This document shows, piece after piece, positions 44,183-53,197 of a stretch of DNA of 64,000 nt (its first letter is position 1; every line of letters starts with the position of its first letter). This DNA comes from Gammaproteobacteria bacterium. Its GTDB lineage: Bacteria; Pseudomonadota; Gammaproteobacteria; JAABTG01. A program made the position numbers and the translations under genes. The notes below the pieces were generated by a model. That model searched no databases, had not been told where the DNA came from, and saw only the letters and a program-made list of their open reading frames with translations. The stretch is taken from the NCBI GenBank assembly GCA_034522055.1, contig JAXHLS010000002.1, positions 2,108,001 to 2,172,000 on the forward strand. Direction: 5' to 3'.

Positions 44183-45181
44183 TCAAAGCGCCTTGAGGAA
44201 GGCGACCAAGGCATCATCGGGTTTGTAGATCCCGTGGGAGCCCTCGTGCGGTGTGGTCTTGGCAAGGACTCTTTCCTTCATCGCCAAGTCGGCCTCCAGA
44301 TAAATGTGCGTGGTCTGCACCGACTCATGGCCCAGCCACAGGGCGATCACAGTTGTGTCGACGCCCGCCTGCAACAATTCCATGGCGGCGGTATGTCGCA
44401 GAAGGTGTGGAGACACTCGTTTGCCACGAAGTGACGGACAGGTTTCACGGGCGGTTGCAACATGCTTGGCCAGCAGATACTGGAGTCCGTCGTTACTCAG
44501 GCGAGTACCGCGGCGGTTGGGAAAGAGGATCCGCCCTTCGCCCACTGCCGGTTCTGCCAACCAGGCCTGGAGTACCGCCACCGTCTGACGGGCGAGTGGA
44601 ACGGCGCGTTCCTTTCGGCCCTTGCCCAGCACATGCACATAGGCACCGCTGCCGAGATGGGTATCCTCGCGCGCCAGTGCGGTCAGTTCGGACAACCGCA
44701 ACCCGGTTTGTACCGCCAGCAAGATCCAAGCGTGATCACGCCGGCCAGACCAAGTGGATGGGTCCGGGGCGGCGAGTAGAGCGTCGATTTCCGGCCGGGG
44801 CAGGTAATGGACCTGCTCGTGCGTACAGCGTTGGGCCGGAATCGCCAAGACCCGCTGGATCTGCTCGGCATGCTCCGGCAGTTCGAAGGCAGCGTAACCG
44901 AACAGAGAACGGATAGCTGTCAGGCGCAAATTGCGGGTGCGCGCCCCAATCCCACGCTGCGCCTGAAGATCGTCGAGAAAAATGCCAACAAGCGGCGCGT
45001 CGATCTCCTCCCAGGCCAGTTGGGACGGCTCTTTGCCAAGACGCGTCTTGGCGAACCGCAGCAGCAAGCGAAAGGTATCGCGGTAAGAGTGGATGGTGTG
45101 GGGACTGACTTGTCGTTGTTGCATCAGCCGCTGGGTGAAAAAGCGGGTCAACATGCTGGCGAAAGATGTTTGCGGCTTCAC
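44183..45181 (-). CDS. Tyrosine recombinase RitC, outer RIT
   Basis: 332 residues. Core-binding domain (about 8-100), catalytic domain with R in QTGLRLSELTAL, K in LGKGRKERAVPLA, HxxR in HLLRHTAAMELLQ, H in LGHESVQTTHIYLEAD with the nucleophile tyrosine. Start GTG 45181 overlaps the ritB stop (GTGA). Complete and probably active. Closest to the inner element's RitC in layout but clearly diverged. Confidence 0.9.
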   Translation of the reverse strand: MKPQTSFASMLTRFFTQRLMQQRQVSPHTIHSYRDTFRLLLRFAKTRLGKEPSQLAWEEIDAPLVGIFLDDLQAQRGIGARTRNLRLTAIRSLFGYAAFELPEHAEQIQRVLAIPAQRCTHEQVHYLPRPEIDALLAAPDPSTWSGRRDHAWILLAVQTGLRLSELTALAREDTHLGSGAYVHVLGKGRKERAVPLARQTVAVLQAWLAEPAVGEGRILFPNRRGTRLSNDGLQYLLAKHVATARETCPSLRGKRVSPHLLRHTAAMELLQAGVDTTVIALWLGHESVQTTHIYLEADLAMKERVLAKTTPHEGSHGIYKPDDALVAFLKAL

Positions 45182-45373
45182 GATACGTCCTCCCAGCGAT
45201 TTTCCAGCCGGTCCTTGGCCGCCTCCATTAGCTCGGGACAGGCCGACAGATACCAATAGGTATCCCGGACTTCGACATGACCAAGGAAGGCCGACAGTAC
45301 GGGTAGCCGCCGCTCCACGTCTTGCTTTTCCCGATACCATCGCACCACCGTCGAGATGGCAAAATGATGACGC
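45178..45373 (-). pseudogene. ritB of outer RIT, 3' part
   Basis: Encodes FAISTVVRWYREKQDVERR, LPVLSAFLGHVEVRDTYWYL and the end ENRWEDVS, containing the last catalytic His and Tyr region. It joins in frame to 48805-49545 across the inner RIT element, giving a 308-residue RitB. Stop TGA 45178 overlaps the ritC start. Confidence 0.9.
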
Positions 45374-45403
45374 TTATGCCGCGCGCGGCATAAGCGTCAT
45401 CAT
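45364..45403. repeat. Junction palindrome of the inner RIT element
   Basis: Perfect 40-base palindrome: target ATGATGACGC, spacer TTATGCCGCGCGCGGCATAA, inverted target GCGTCATCAT. The direct target copy recurs at 48805-48814 without a palindrome. Same layout and same (ritC) side as in the outer element. Confidence 0.93.
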
Positions 45404-45481
45404 GCCGACAACCGGATTATGCCGAATCGCGCTGCTGGAAAGCGGCTGGCGGCGCTCGGGCGGTGCCTCGAGTCGGCATAA

Positions 45482-46477
45482 TCACAGGCTCTCGAGGAAT
45501 GCCAGCAGCTGGTCGTCGGGGCGGTAGCGAGCCGGTTCGATCCCTCGGGGCGTGGTGCGAGACAGCGCCTGCTCCTTCAGGCGGAGGTCTGCATGGAGAT
45601 ACATCTGTGTCGTTTCCACGGACTCATGTCCCAGCCAGAGGGCAATCACCGATCGATCGATACCGTGCTGCAAAAGGTCCATCGCGGCGCTGTGCCTCAG
45701 GACATGGGCGGTCACTTTTTTGCGGCGCAGGGAGGGACAGCTTTGCTCGGCTATCTTGGCATGTTTTGCGACCAGGCGTTCGATCGCATCCCGGCTGAGT
45801 GGCCCGCCGCGGCTGCTGGGAAAGACTGGCTCTTGAGGCAAGCCGTTACGCTCTTGCAGCCAACTGCCCAACATGGCCGCAACTTCCTCACTCAGTGGTG
45901 TTGCGCGTTGTTTTCTGCCTTTTCCTAGGCATGTCACATGGGCCCCGGTTTCCAGAACGACGTCCTGACAGCGAAGTCCGATCAGTTCAGAAACCCGCAG
46001 TCCTGTCTGAACGGCCACGGTCAGGAAGGTTCGATCCCGGCGGCCGATCCACGTGGAGGGGTCTGGAGCGGCGATCAATGCATCGATCTCATCGCGGTGG
46101 AGAAACTCGATCAGCCGGCGCTCATGGCGTTTGTTCGGCATGGCCAGGACGCGCTGGCAAAGCAGCGCATGGGCGGGCTCCTCCAAAGCGACATATTGAA
46201 AGAACGAATGGATTGCAGCCAGGCGGGCGTTGCGGGTGCGCGCGCTGTTTCCCCGCTCCTGTTCGAGATGATCGAGGAACTGCCCGATGAAGGACGCATC
46301 GAGATCCTCGAGCCGCAGTTTCGAGGGCGCTGTGCCGAGGCGTTCTGCTGCGTAACGCAGAAGAAGACGGAAGGCATCACGGTATCCAGCGATGGTGTGT
46401 CCGCTGGCGCAGCGTTGCCGAAATAGGCGCTCCGTGAAAAAGGATTGAAGCATGGCGGGAAAGCTGTTGGCGATCAT
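45482..46477 (-). CDS. Tyrosine recombinase RitC, inner RIT
   Basis: 331 residues. R in QTGLRVSELIGL, K in LGKGRKQRATPLS, HxxR in HVLRHSAAMDLLQ, H/Y in LGHESVETTQMYLHAD. N-terminal core-binding domain with SGHTIAGYRDAFRLLLRYAA. Start overlaps the ritB stop by 4 bases. Appears complete. The 78 bases between the IR and its stop hold no gene. Confidence 0.9.
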   Translation of the reverse strand: MIANSFPAMLQSFFTERLFRQRCASGHTIAGYRDAFRLLLRYAAERLGTAPSKLRLEDLDASFIGQFLDHLEQERGNSARTRNARLAAIHSFFQYVALEEPAHALLCQRVLAMPNKRHERRLIEFLHRDEIDALIAAPDPSTWIGRRDRTFLTVAVQTGLRVSELIGLRCQDVVLETGAHVTCLGKGRKQRATPLSEEVAAMLGSWLQERNGLPQEPVFPSSRGGPLSRDAIERLVAKHAKIAEQSCPSLRRKKVTAHVLRHSAAMDLLQHGIDRSVIALWLGHESVETTQMYLHADLRLKEQALSRTTPRGIEPARYRPDDQLLAFLESL

Positions 46478-47414
46478 GAGCGGACCTCCTCGGCCTTCTC
46501 CATCAGGCGCTTGGTGGCCAACTGGAGGAGTTCCGGGACGGCCTCGAGATACCAGTAGGTCTCATTCACGTGAACGTGGCCAAGATAGGTGGCAAGCTTG
46601 GGTAACTCGTGCTCGACATCGACCCCCGCGCGGTACCATTGCAGTAACGTGCGGGCCGCAAATCGGTGGCGCATGTCATGAATCCGCGGTCCGCGCCCGT
46701 GACCCTTCGCGGCGCCGCGCAGGCCGATCCGTTGGGAGAGTTTCGCGAAGGTGTAACGCGCGCTCCACTCCGTGATGCGTCGACCACGCTCGGAGAGAAG
46801 AATGCCGGTGTTTCCGGGCGGGGAAACACACGCGTTCTTTGCGTGTCGTAGCTTTCCAGCGCATCGCGGGTTGAGCGATGGACTGGCACCAACCGTGACT
46901 TGCCGAACTTCGTGCGTCGTATGGTAAGGATTCCTTGCTCCAAATCGACATCCACACGATCGAGCATGAGTGCTTCGCTTACGCGCATGCCCGTGACGGA
47001 AAGCAGGCCGAACAGCGTCAAGTAGCTGCGGGCTTTCAGGCCATTGGCGGAAGGCAGCCCTGCGGCGGCGCCAAGGAGCCGCTCGATCTCCTCATCGGTG
47101 TAAATGTAAGGAGGGTTACGGTGGTAGCGGTAAGGCAAGAGGCCATCCGGTGGGATCTCGGTGCGCGGATCGGTCACGCTGCGCCAGCGGGCGAAGCGAC
47201 GCACCACTCCCAGGCGCCCCGCCCATGTGGCTAGCTGCGCGTCGCGGGGTTGTTCGGCCCAGCGAATCGCCAACGCTCGGGTAATATAGGTCGCCTCGTT
47301 GGCTTCCAGAAAGGAGACAAAGTTATGTAGCAAGCTCGCCGGTATCCGCAGGCCAAATCCCAGGCTCCGGCGCACGGCAAGATACTCCTCCAAAGCGTCA
47401 CGTAGCTGGTTCAT
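46474..47414 (-). pseudogene. ritB of inner RIT with a frameshift
   Basis: From ATG 47414 the RitB frame reads MNQLRDALEEYLAVRRSLGF through the catalytic arginine (SVTGMRVSEALML) and TKFGKSRLVPVHR. Near 46803, in TTCTTCTCTCC, the frame must shift to continue LSERGRRITEWSARYTFAK, IHDMRHRFAARTLLQWY, YLGHVHVNETYWYLEA and end at 46474. One missing base explains it. Sequencing error, recent decay or programmed shifting are all possible; the catalytic His and Tyr lie after the shift. Confidence 0.85.
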
Positions 47415-48655
47415 TGCCCACCCCCTATGTCCGGCCACGGTGGGGCAAGGGAGCGGAGACCGGAGAGGTCGACTTTGGCGTAAATCTCCGTGGTGTTCGG
47501 GGAGCGATGTCGGAGCACTTGGCCGATCTCGCTCATGGATGCACCCCCTCGGAGCATCTCCGTCGCCAGGGTGTGGCGGAGTAGGTGGGCGCCCTTGGCA
47601 GGCGGTTGGAGACTGGCGCGTTCCAGAGCGCGCCGAACAATGGTCGAGACGGTTGATGGCCCGGCGAAGCCCGAATGGGGTGCCTTCATGCGAACGAAGA
47701 CCCGGCGCGAGCGGGTCTCGGGACGATCCCGACGCAAGTAGGCAGCCATCGCCTCTCCCGGTTCGGTGAGCAACGGTAAGCGCTCATGCACGAAGCCTTT
47801 CCCGCGAATCATCACTTCGCCGGCTCGCCAATTGATGTCATCGATTTCGAGGGCGACGACCTCGCCGGCACGTAGTCCAAGGCGGGCGAGGAGGACCAGG
47901 ACCGCATAGTCGCGTCTCCCTGTCGCTGTCGTGCGATCGCAGCCATCCAACAGGCGTTGGATCTCCTCCGCGGTCAGGAATTTGGGAACGGACGACAAGC
48001 GCCAATCCGCGACGGCCGGCACACAAGCGGCCAGATCGATCTGGGTCTTCGCCTCGCGCAACAAGAATCGAAAGAACGAGCGCAGTGCCGTGACTAGAAG
48101 CTGCGCTCTTTTTGCGCCTTGGCAGCGAGCGTGGGTAAGGACGTAGGTGGAGATGTCCGATCCCGTCAGCTCCTCGATACGCAAGGGGCCGTCGCCGAAA
48201 TGATGGACCAGAAAACCATGGGCAGCGGGCCGGTAGTTCAACACCGTCGCCGTGGTCAGGCCGCGTTCGGTTCGCAGATAGCGCTCGTACCGGCGCTCGA
48301 GCTCGGCCAGCGGCGAGGTGTCACAAACCGGCTCAGGAAACGGAATGACCCCCTGACTCTGCAGATACGCAACAAACCTTAGGGTGGTCGGCCTTTGACC
48401 TCGCTGCAGCTGTCCCAGGCGCTGCAACTCCTTCAGGAACCGATCGACAATGTGCTCGCTGAGCTGCTCAGCTGTGAGCTGCTCCTCTTGCAGCCACCAA
48501 CCAAATTCGACGACCCAGAGAAGCTTCAATCGGACTGTCGACGAAGCGTAGGCTTCCTCGACCAGTGAGGTCGAGAACGAATCGAGGTGTTCCCGCAGCG
48601 GGTTACTGTGTAAGCGCTCGAGGAAATCGCCCTGTTTTAAGAACTCTTTGAGCAT
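47411..48655 (-). CDS. Tyrosine recombinase RitA, inner RIT
   Basis: 414 residues, the first and longest recombinase of the trio. N-terminal extension (about 1-120), core-binding domain (about 125-210), catalytic part with R in LLARLGLRAGEVVAL, HxxR in HLLRHTLATEML and LRHRSPNTTEIYAKVD. Stop overlaps the ritB ATG. The promoter should lie in 48656-48782, next to the terminal repeat. Confidence 0.9.
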   Translation of the reverse strand: MLKEFLKQGDFLERLHSNPLREHLDSFSTSLVEEAYASSTVRLKLLWVVEFGWWLQEEQLTAEQLSEHIVDRFLKELQRLGQLQRGQRPTTLRFVAYLQSQGVIPFPEPVCDTSPLAELERRYERYLRTERGLTTATVLNYRPAAHGFLVHHFGDGPLRIEELTGSDISTYVLTHARCQGAKRAQLLVTALRSFFRFLLREAKTQIDLAACVPAVADWRLSSVPKFLTAEEIQRLLDGCDRTTATGRRDYAVLVLLARLGLRAGEVVALEIDDINWRAGEVMIRGKGFVHERLPLLTEPGEAMAAYLRRDRPETRSRRVFVRMKAPHSGFAGPSTVSTIVRRALERASLQPPAKGAHLLRHTLATEMLRGGASMSEIGQVLRHRSPNTTEIYAKVDLSGLRSLAPPWPDIGGGQ

Positions 48656-48804
48656 GTCTCTTCTCCTTCCTGACCCTATTGTCAGTCCGGAGAGATGACC
48701 GGATTATGCCGCGTCTGAAAACCGTGCTATGGCCGTAACTAGGCAAAACTAGGAGAGAAAAAAGCAAAGGATTGCCGATCACTCGGCATAATCCGGTTGT
48801 CGGC

Positions 48805-49545
48805 ATGATGACGCAAGTCGTGTAGCCGGGGTCGCCGCCGTCCGTTTTGGTCGGGCAGAGTGGCGGTCAGGCGACGGAAAACGGCCCTGACGTTGTCGTA
48901 ACCCAGCGGGTTGCCTTGAGTGTTGACGAACCAGTGGCAAGCCGCACGGCCGGCCAAAAAGTGGTCGCGTCGGCGCCGATAATCGGCCAATACCGCCACA
49001 CTCGTAGCGTGGAGTGGCACCAGCCGGGACTTGCCAAACTTGGTGGAGCGCAACGTCAAGATCCCCTCATCGAGATCGACGTCATCGATTGTCAACGCCA
49101 GGGCTTCGCCGATGCGCAGACCCGCGACGCTGAGTAGGCCAAATAGACAATGGTAGGTGTGATTGGCCAGTTCATCCTGGGCTGGCAGCCGCGACGCGCC
49201 CAGCAGCAAGGTTTCGATGTCCCCGTTGGTAAAGAAGTAGGGTCTTGGCGAGCGGCGGGGAAATGGCAGCAACTGTGAGGGTGGGATCTCTGTACGCTCA
49301 TCGAAGGCCCGGCAGTACCGGGCGAAGCCGCGCACGAAGCCCAAGCGCCTCGCCCATTGCTCCGGCCGGACCGCTGTGGGTTGTTTCGCCCAGGCGAGCG
49401 CGAGATCTGTGCGGATGGTATCGGCCTGTTGCTGTTCCATGAAACCGACAAAAGTCGACAGCCCTGTTCCGTCGCTGTGTAATTTGAATCCGAGGGCGCG
49501 GCGCATCGTCAGGTAATCGTCCAGTAAATCCCGCAACGTGCTCAT
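48805..49545 (-). pseudogene. ritB of outer RIT, 5' part
   Basis: From ATG 49545 (overlapping the ritA stop) the frame reads MSTLRDLLDDYLTMRRALGF through SVAGLRIGEALAL and ends natively at RPRLHDLRHH, where the inner RIT is inserted. The frame runs on into the insertion, giving a false tail to 48739. The 741 native bases are exactly 247 codons, so precise loss of the inner element restores ritB. Confidence 0.9.
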
Positions 49546-50777
49546 ATCGCACCCCCCGGCCACGGCGCGCTCAACGGTCGCAGCGCCGCAAAATCGACTT
49601 TCGCGTAAATACTGGTGGTCTTTATATGACGGTGTCGCAAGACGCTGGCGATCTCGGTCAGCGCGGCGCCGTGACGCAACATGTCGATAGCCAGGGCATG
49701 GCGGAACTGGTGGGCTCCGTGGTGCGGGGCGTCCACACCAGCGCGCCGAAGGGCAGCCCCCACGAGAGTAGTAACAGTCTGCGCTGCTCCCAGCCCACGC
49801 AACGGCGCCACGGCGCGCAAAAACAGGCGGCGACTGTCACTGCGGGGGCGTCCGTGACGCAGGTAATCGGCAATCGCTTCGCCTACATCCGTCGGCAAGG
49901 GCAGACTGGCGGGCTGTGCGCCTTTTCCACAGATGCTGATCACGCCCGCTTCCCAATCGATGCTCTCCAGGGACAGCGAGACGATTTCGCCCGCCCGCAG
50001 ACCCAGGCGCGCCAGTAGCAGGAGGATGGCGTAATCACGGCGTCCGACTGGCGTGTTGCGCGGACAGTGGGCGAGAACGGCGCGCACATGCTCCGCGGCG
50101 ATGGCGCGAGGGATCCCGGTCATCGACCAGTTGGGTACGGTCGGCACCGCCGCGACCAGGTCGCATGACAGCAGACCGCTATGGTGCAGGTAGCGAAAGA
50201 ACGCCCGAAGCGCCGTCGTTGCTGACTTGGCTACAGACGGGCTCAGATGAGCGGCTTGTTGCCGGACGAATCTGATGACGTCCGCCGCCCGTAAGGTCTG
50301 GAATTTTACCTGGCCTTGGCCGAAACACTCGGACAGGAATTGCTCGACAAACGGGCAGTATTTGATCAGCGTGCGATCCGACAGCGCCCGCTCCTGCTGC
50401 AGGTACTCGGCGAAGGCGCGGACGGTTTGTTGGACCGGCGTAGCCTGCGTGGGCACGGGCAGCGGGCCAATGATGTCGCGCTGGCGCAAGAAATCCACAA
50501 AGCGGCCCAGAGCCGCCCGCTCACCCGCCTGAACCACGGGTCGTCCTACCATCGAACCGAAGAAACGCCCGACCTGCTCATCGGTGATCGACCTGGCGGG
50601 GATCTGCTTAGCCTCAAGCCAGCAGCTGAAATACGCGACCACCCGGATCTGCCGACCGAGTAGATGGCGTTTAAAACCTTGAGCGTCCAAGTGACTGGCG
50701 AAGGCATCTAGAAAGGGCGTTAACGGACCCACCGGCTCATGCCGCAACGTCCACAATCTTTCGACAATTGGTTGCAT
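49542..50777 (-). CDS. Tyrosine recombinase RitA, outer RIT
   Basis: 411 residues. R in LLARLGLRAGEIVSL, HxxR in HQFRHALAIDML, LRHRHIKTTSIYAKVD with nucleophile tyrosine. Start ATG 50777 follows GAGGAGAG on the minus strand. About 90 bases separate it from the terminal inverted repeat and probably hold the promoter. Complete. Confidence 0.9.
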   Translation of the reverse strand: MQPIVERLWTLRHEPVGPLTPFLDAFASHLDAQGFKRHLLGRQIRVVAYFSCWLEAKQIPARSITDEQVGRFFGSMVGRPVVQAGERAALGRFVDFLRQRDIIGPLPVPTQATPVQQTVRAFAEYLQQERALSDRTLIKYCPFVEQFLSECFGQGQVKFQTLRAADVIRFVRQQAAHLSPSVAKSATTALRAFFRYLHHSGLLSCDLVAAVPTVPNWSMTGIPRAIAAEHVRAVLAHCPRNTPVGRRDYAILLLLARLGLRAGEIVSLSLESIDWEAGVISICGKGAQPASLPLPTDVGEAIADYLRHGRPRSDSRRLFLRAVAPLRGLGAAQTVTTLVGAALRRAGVDAPHHGAHQFRHALAIDMLRHGAALTEIASVLRHRHIKTTSIYAKVDFAALRPLSAPWPGGAI

Positions 50778-50894
50778 TTTGACTCTCCTCTCTGATCAGG
50801 GAGGAGATAGCCTATGCCGAGCACCGATGGGCTCAGAATCAACCTCTACGATGGATTTGCCGCTTTACTCGGCATAGTCTGAAACTCGGCATAG

Positions 50895-52039
50895 TGGGGC
50901 CATTTCGGCAAGCTCACCATCGGCCGCGCAACCCATGCCCTGATGGCCTTTGTCATGGTGCTCAGCTACTCCCGGCGCATTTTTTGCGCTTCTTCCTCGA
51001 TGCCAAGATGGCCAACTTCCTGCGGGGCCATGAGGCGGCCTTCACCGCCTCGAACGGCCTGCCCAAGGTCCTGCTCTACGACAACCTCAAAAGCGCCGTG
51101 CTGGAGCGCCAGGGTGAGGCCATCCGCTTCCATCCCACCTTGCTCGAGTTCGCCGCCCACTACCGCTTTGAGCCCCGTCCGGTGGCGGTGGCCCGGGGCA
51201 ACGAGAAGGGGCGGGTGGAGCGCGCCATCCGCACGATACGCGATAATTTCTGGCCGGCCCGCCAATGGACCGACATCGATGATCTCAACGCCCAGGCCGA
51301 GGCCTGGTGCAACGGCTGGGCCATGGACCGGCCCTGCCCGGAGGACCGTGCCCTCTCGGTGCGCCAGGCCTTCGAGCAGGAGCCCCTGCTGGCGCTGCCC
51401 GATAACCCCTATCCCACCGACGAGCGGGTCGAGGTCCACATCGGCAAGACCCCTTACGCGCGCTTCGAGGGCAACGACTACAGCGTGCCCCACACCCATG
51501 TGCGCCGCACCCTCACCGTCTCGGCCTCACCCACCGAGGTGCGGATCCTCGACGGCGGAGACGTCATCGCCCGCCACCCGCGCAGCTACGACAAGGGCCG
51601 GCAGATCGAACAGCCGGAACACATCGAGGCACTGGTCCAGATCAAACGCCAGGCCCGGCATCATCGCGGCCAGGACCACCTGGCCCAGGCCGCACCGGCC
51701 AGCCGGCAGTTACTCATACAGGCCGCTGAGCGTGGCGACAACCTCGGCGCCATCACCGCCGCCCTGCTGCGCCTCCTCGATGCCTACGGCGCCCCCGAGC
51801 TGGAAGCGGCCATCCAGGAGAGCCTGGCCCACGGGGTCGCTCACCCCAACGGCGTGCGCATCGCCCTGCAGCGGAGGCGCGAGGCGAGAAACCAGCCGCC
51901 CCGGGTGGGAGTGCGCATCGACCACGCGCGCGCCAGGGGGCTGGTGGTACGCACCCATGATCTGGGCGGCTACGACGCCTTGCAGTCCACCCCGCCCGAA
52001 GCCGAAGACGACGCCCAGGAGGAGCCCAATGATCCCTAA
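50895..52039 (+). pseudogene. istA: istA transposase, 3' part (with T-tract frameshift)
   Basis: Native sequence resumes at TGGGGCC and encodes HFGKLTIGRATHALMAFVMV and LSYSRRIF. At a run of six T (50980-50985) the frame shifts by one base to LRFFLDAKMANFLRGHEAAF. The rest of the DDE domain (VLLYDNLKSAV, GNEKGRVERAIRTIR) and the C-terminus follow. One missing T explains the shift. Joined parts give about 511 residues, normal for IstA. Confidence 0.88.
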
Positions 52040-52802
52040 CCCATCCCTGAAAGAACGGGCCACGGCCCTCAAGCTCCATGGCCTGCTGAGCCATTGGGAG
52101 GAGCACGCCGACGCTGGCTGGGTCGAGTCCCTGATCCAGTGGGAAGAGGAAGAACGTGCCGACCGCAGCCTCGAGCGGCGCATGAAAGGGGCGCGGCTGG
52201 GCCGCTTCAAACCCCTGGCCGACTTCGACTGGGGCTGGCCCAGCCGTTGCGACCGGGAACTGGTCAGTGAGCTGATGCGCCTCGACTTCCTTACCGAGGC
52301 GGTCAATATCATCCTGGTGGGACCCAACGGGGTCGGCAAATCCACCCTGGCCCGCAACATCGCCCATCAAGCGGTGCTGGCCGGCCACAGCGTCCTCTTT
52401 ACCAGCGCCGGCCAGATGCTCAATGACTTGGCCGCCCAGGATGGCGACAGCGCCCTCAAGCGGCGCCTCGCCCGCTACGCCCGCCCTCAACTGCTAGCGG
52501 TCGACGAGGTGGGGTATCTCGCCTACTCCAATCGCCATGCCGATCTGCTGTTCGAGATCGTCTCCCGCCGCTACGAGGAGAAATCCACCCTGGTCACCAC
52601 CAACCGACCCTTCGCCGAATGGGGTGAAGTCTTTCCCAACGCCTCCTGCGTGGTCTCCCTCGTGGACCGGCTGGTACACCGCTCCGAGATCCTCACTATC
52701 GAAGGTGAATCCTACCGGCTCAAGGAGGCCAAGGAGCGACAGCAGCAACAGGCGCAGCGGCGCCAATCCGCAGCCAAATCCAACAAAGGAGCCCAACCAT
52801 GA
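52029..52802 (+). CDS. istB: IstB-like ATP-binding transposition helper
   Basis: 257-residue AAA+ ATPase of IS21 elements, related to DnaC. Walker A VGPNGVGKSTLARN, Walker B LLAVDEVGYLAYS, VTTNRPFAEWGEVF and VVSLVDRLVHRSEIL. ATG 52029 overlaps the istA end by 11 bases. Intact. Confidence 0.93.
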   Translation: MIPNPSLKERATALKLHGLLSHWEEHADAGWVESLIQWEEEERADRSLERRMKGARLGRFKPLADFDWGWPSRCDRELVSELMRLDFLTEAVNIILVGPNGVGKSTLARNIAHQAVLAGHSVLFTSAGQMLNDLAAQDGDSALKRRLARYARPQLLAVDEVGYLAYSNRHADLLFEIVSRRYEEKSTLVTTNRPFAEWGEVFPNASCVVSLVDRLVHRSEILTIEGESYRLKEAKERQQQQAQRRQSAAKSNKGAQP

Positions 52803-52975
52803 CCCATCCCCCGATACCGGACGACTGGACACCAGAGCAGGCATTGGCGATCTATGACTTTATCGACGAACTCCGCGATGCCATCTGGAGCCGATACGAT
52901 CGGCAGCTGGTCGAACTCATGCAACAAGACCGCATAACGACCTTTGAAGTCGACGACGATGACTTGATCTTCTGA
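52799..52975 (+). CDS. 58-residue protein downstream of istB
   Basis: ATG 52799 overlaps the istB stop by 4 bases. The protein is acidic with pattern DDWTPEQALAIYDFIDELRD and ends FEVDDDDLIF. The tight overlap and lack of internal stops support a real gene carried by this IS21 subgroup; function unknown. It lies inside the element's right end. Confidence 0.7.
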   Translation: MTHPPIPDDWTPEQALAIYDFIDELRDAIWSRYDRQLVELMQQDRITTFEVDDDDLIF

Positions 52976-53118
52976 GCCGACTCTTAAGCCCACCCCGGCG
53001 GCGTGACCTGGCTTGAGTCGAGGCGACCTATCCGCGCTGAGGCCGCGTCACGCCGCTCGAACCTGCGCCTGCGACCTTCGCCATTTATGCGCGGGTTTGC
53101 TCAGCCGTTAACACATCG

Positions 53119-53197
53119 CACCGCCCTCGAAATTGGCACGCCCCGTGAAGCCGGCTATGTCGGGGAAACGAAGTTGGGTTGGGGTAGACGTGTCCAT
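53119..53197 (-). pseudogene. IS1380-like transposase N-terminal remnant, proximal piece
   Basis: From ATG 53197 the minus frame reads MDTSTPTQLRFPDIAGF then TGRANFEGGA, close to the IS1380 N-terminal pattern (TQL-F-P-G-x2-DGGA). It is cut by the IS21-family element and continues at 42894-42867. The transposase body is missing. Confidence 0.5.

Larger units (their letters stand above)
45404..48804 (-). mobile_element. Inner RIT element inserted in ritB of the outer one
   Basis: Bounded by identical 22-base inverted repeats (GCCGACAACCGGATTATGCC plus GA at 45404-45425; complement at 48783-48804). Three overlapping recombinase genes on the minus strand: ritA, ritB (frameshifted) and ritC. Flanking 10-base direct repeats ATGATGACGC (45364-45373 and 48805-48814). 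3.4 kb. The terminal repeats differ from the outer element except for the shared core TATGCCGA. Confidence 0.9.
44069..50894 (-). mobile_element. Outer recombinase-in-trio (RIT) element
   Basis: Bounded by identical 28-base inverted repeats (44069-44096 and 50867-50894; CTATGCCGAGTTTCAG then ACTATGCCGAGT). Codes on the minus strand for three overlapping tyrosine recombinases: ritA (50777-49542), ritB (split) and ritC (45181-44183). Flanked by 7-base direct repeats TGGGGCC. Without the inner element it is about 3.4 kb. RIT elements are known as three-recombinase units; this one sits in istA. Confidence 0.88.
42895..53113 (+). mobile_element. IS21-family element, interrupted by nested RIT elements
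   Basis: Ends are TGTAGATGGCTG (42895) and CAGCCGTTAACA (53113). Subterminal inverted repeats share AAACCCGCGCAT and TGGCGAAGG (42902-42933 and 53070-53106). The flanking direct repeat CATCG (42890-42894 and 53114-53118) is a 5-bp target duplication. Cargo in order: small Cys-rich protein, istA (split), istB, and a 58-residue protein. Removing the RIT insert leaves about 3.36 kb, slightly long for IS21. It was inserted into an IS1380-like transposase remnant. Confidence 0.85.

Noticed and set aside
48739-48804. C-terminal tail of the outer ritB frame (ADNRIMPSDRQ)
   Set aside because: These codons belong to the inner RIT terminal repeat; the native protein continues at 45363.
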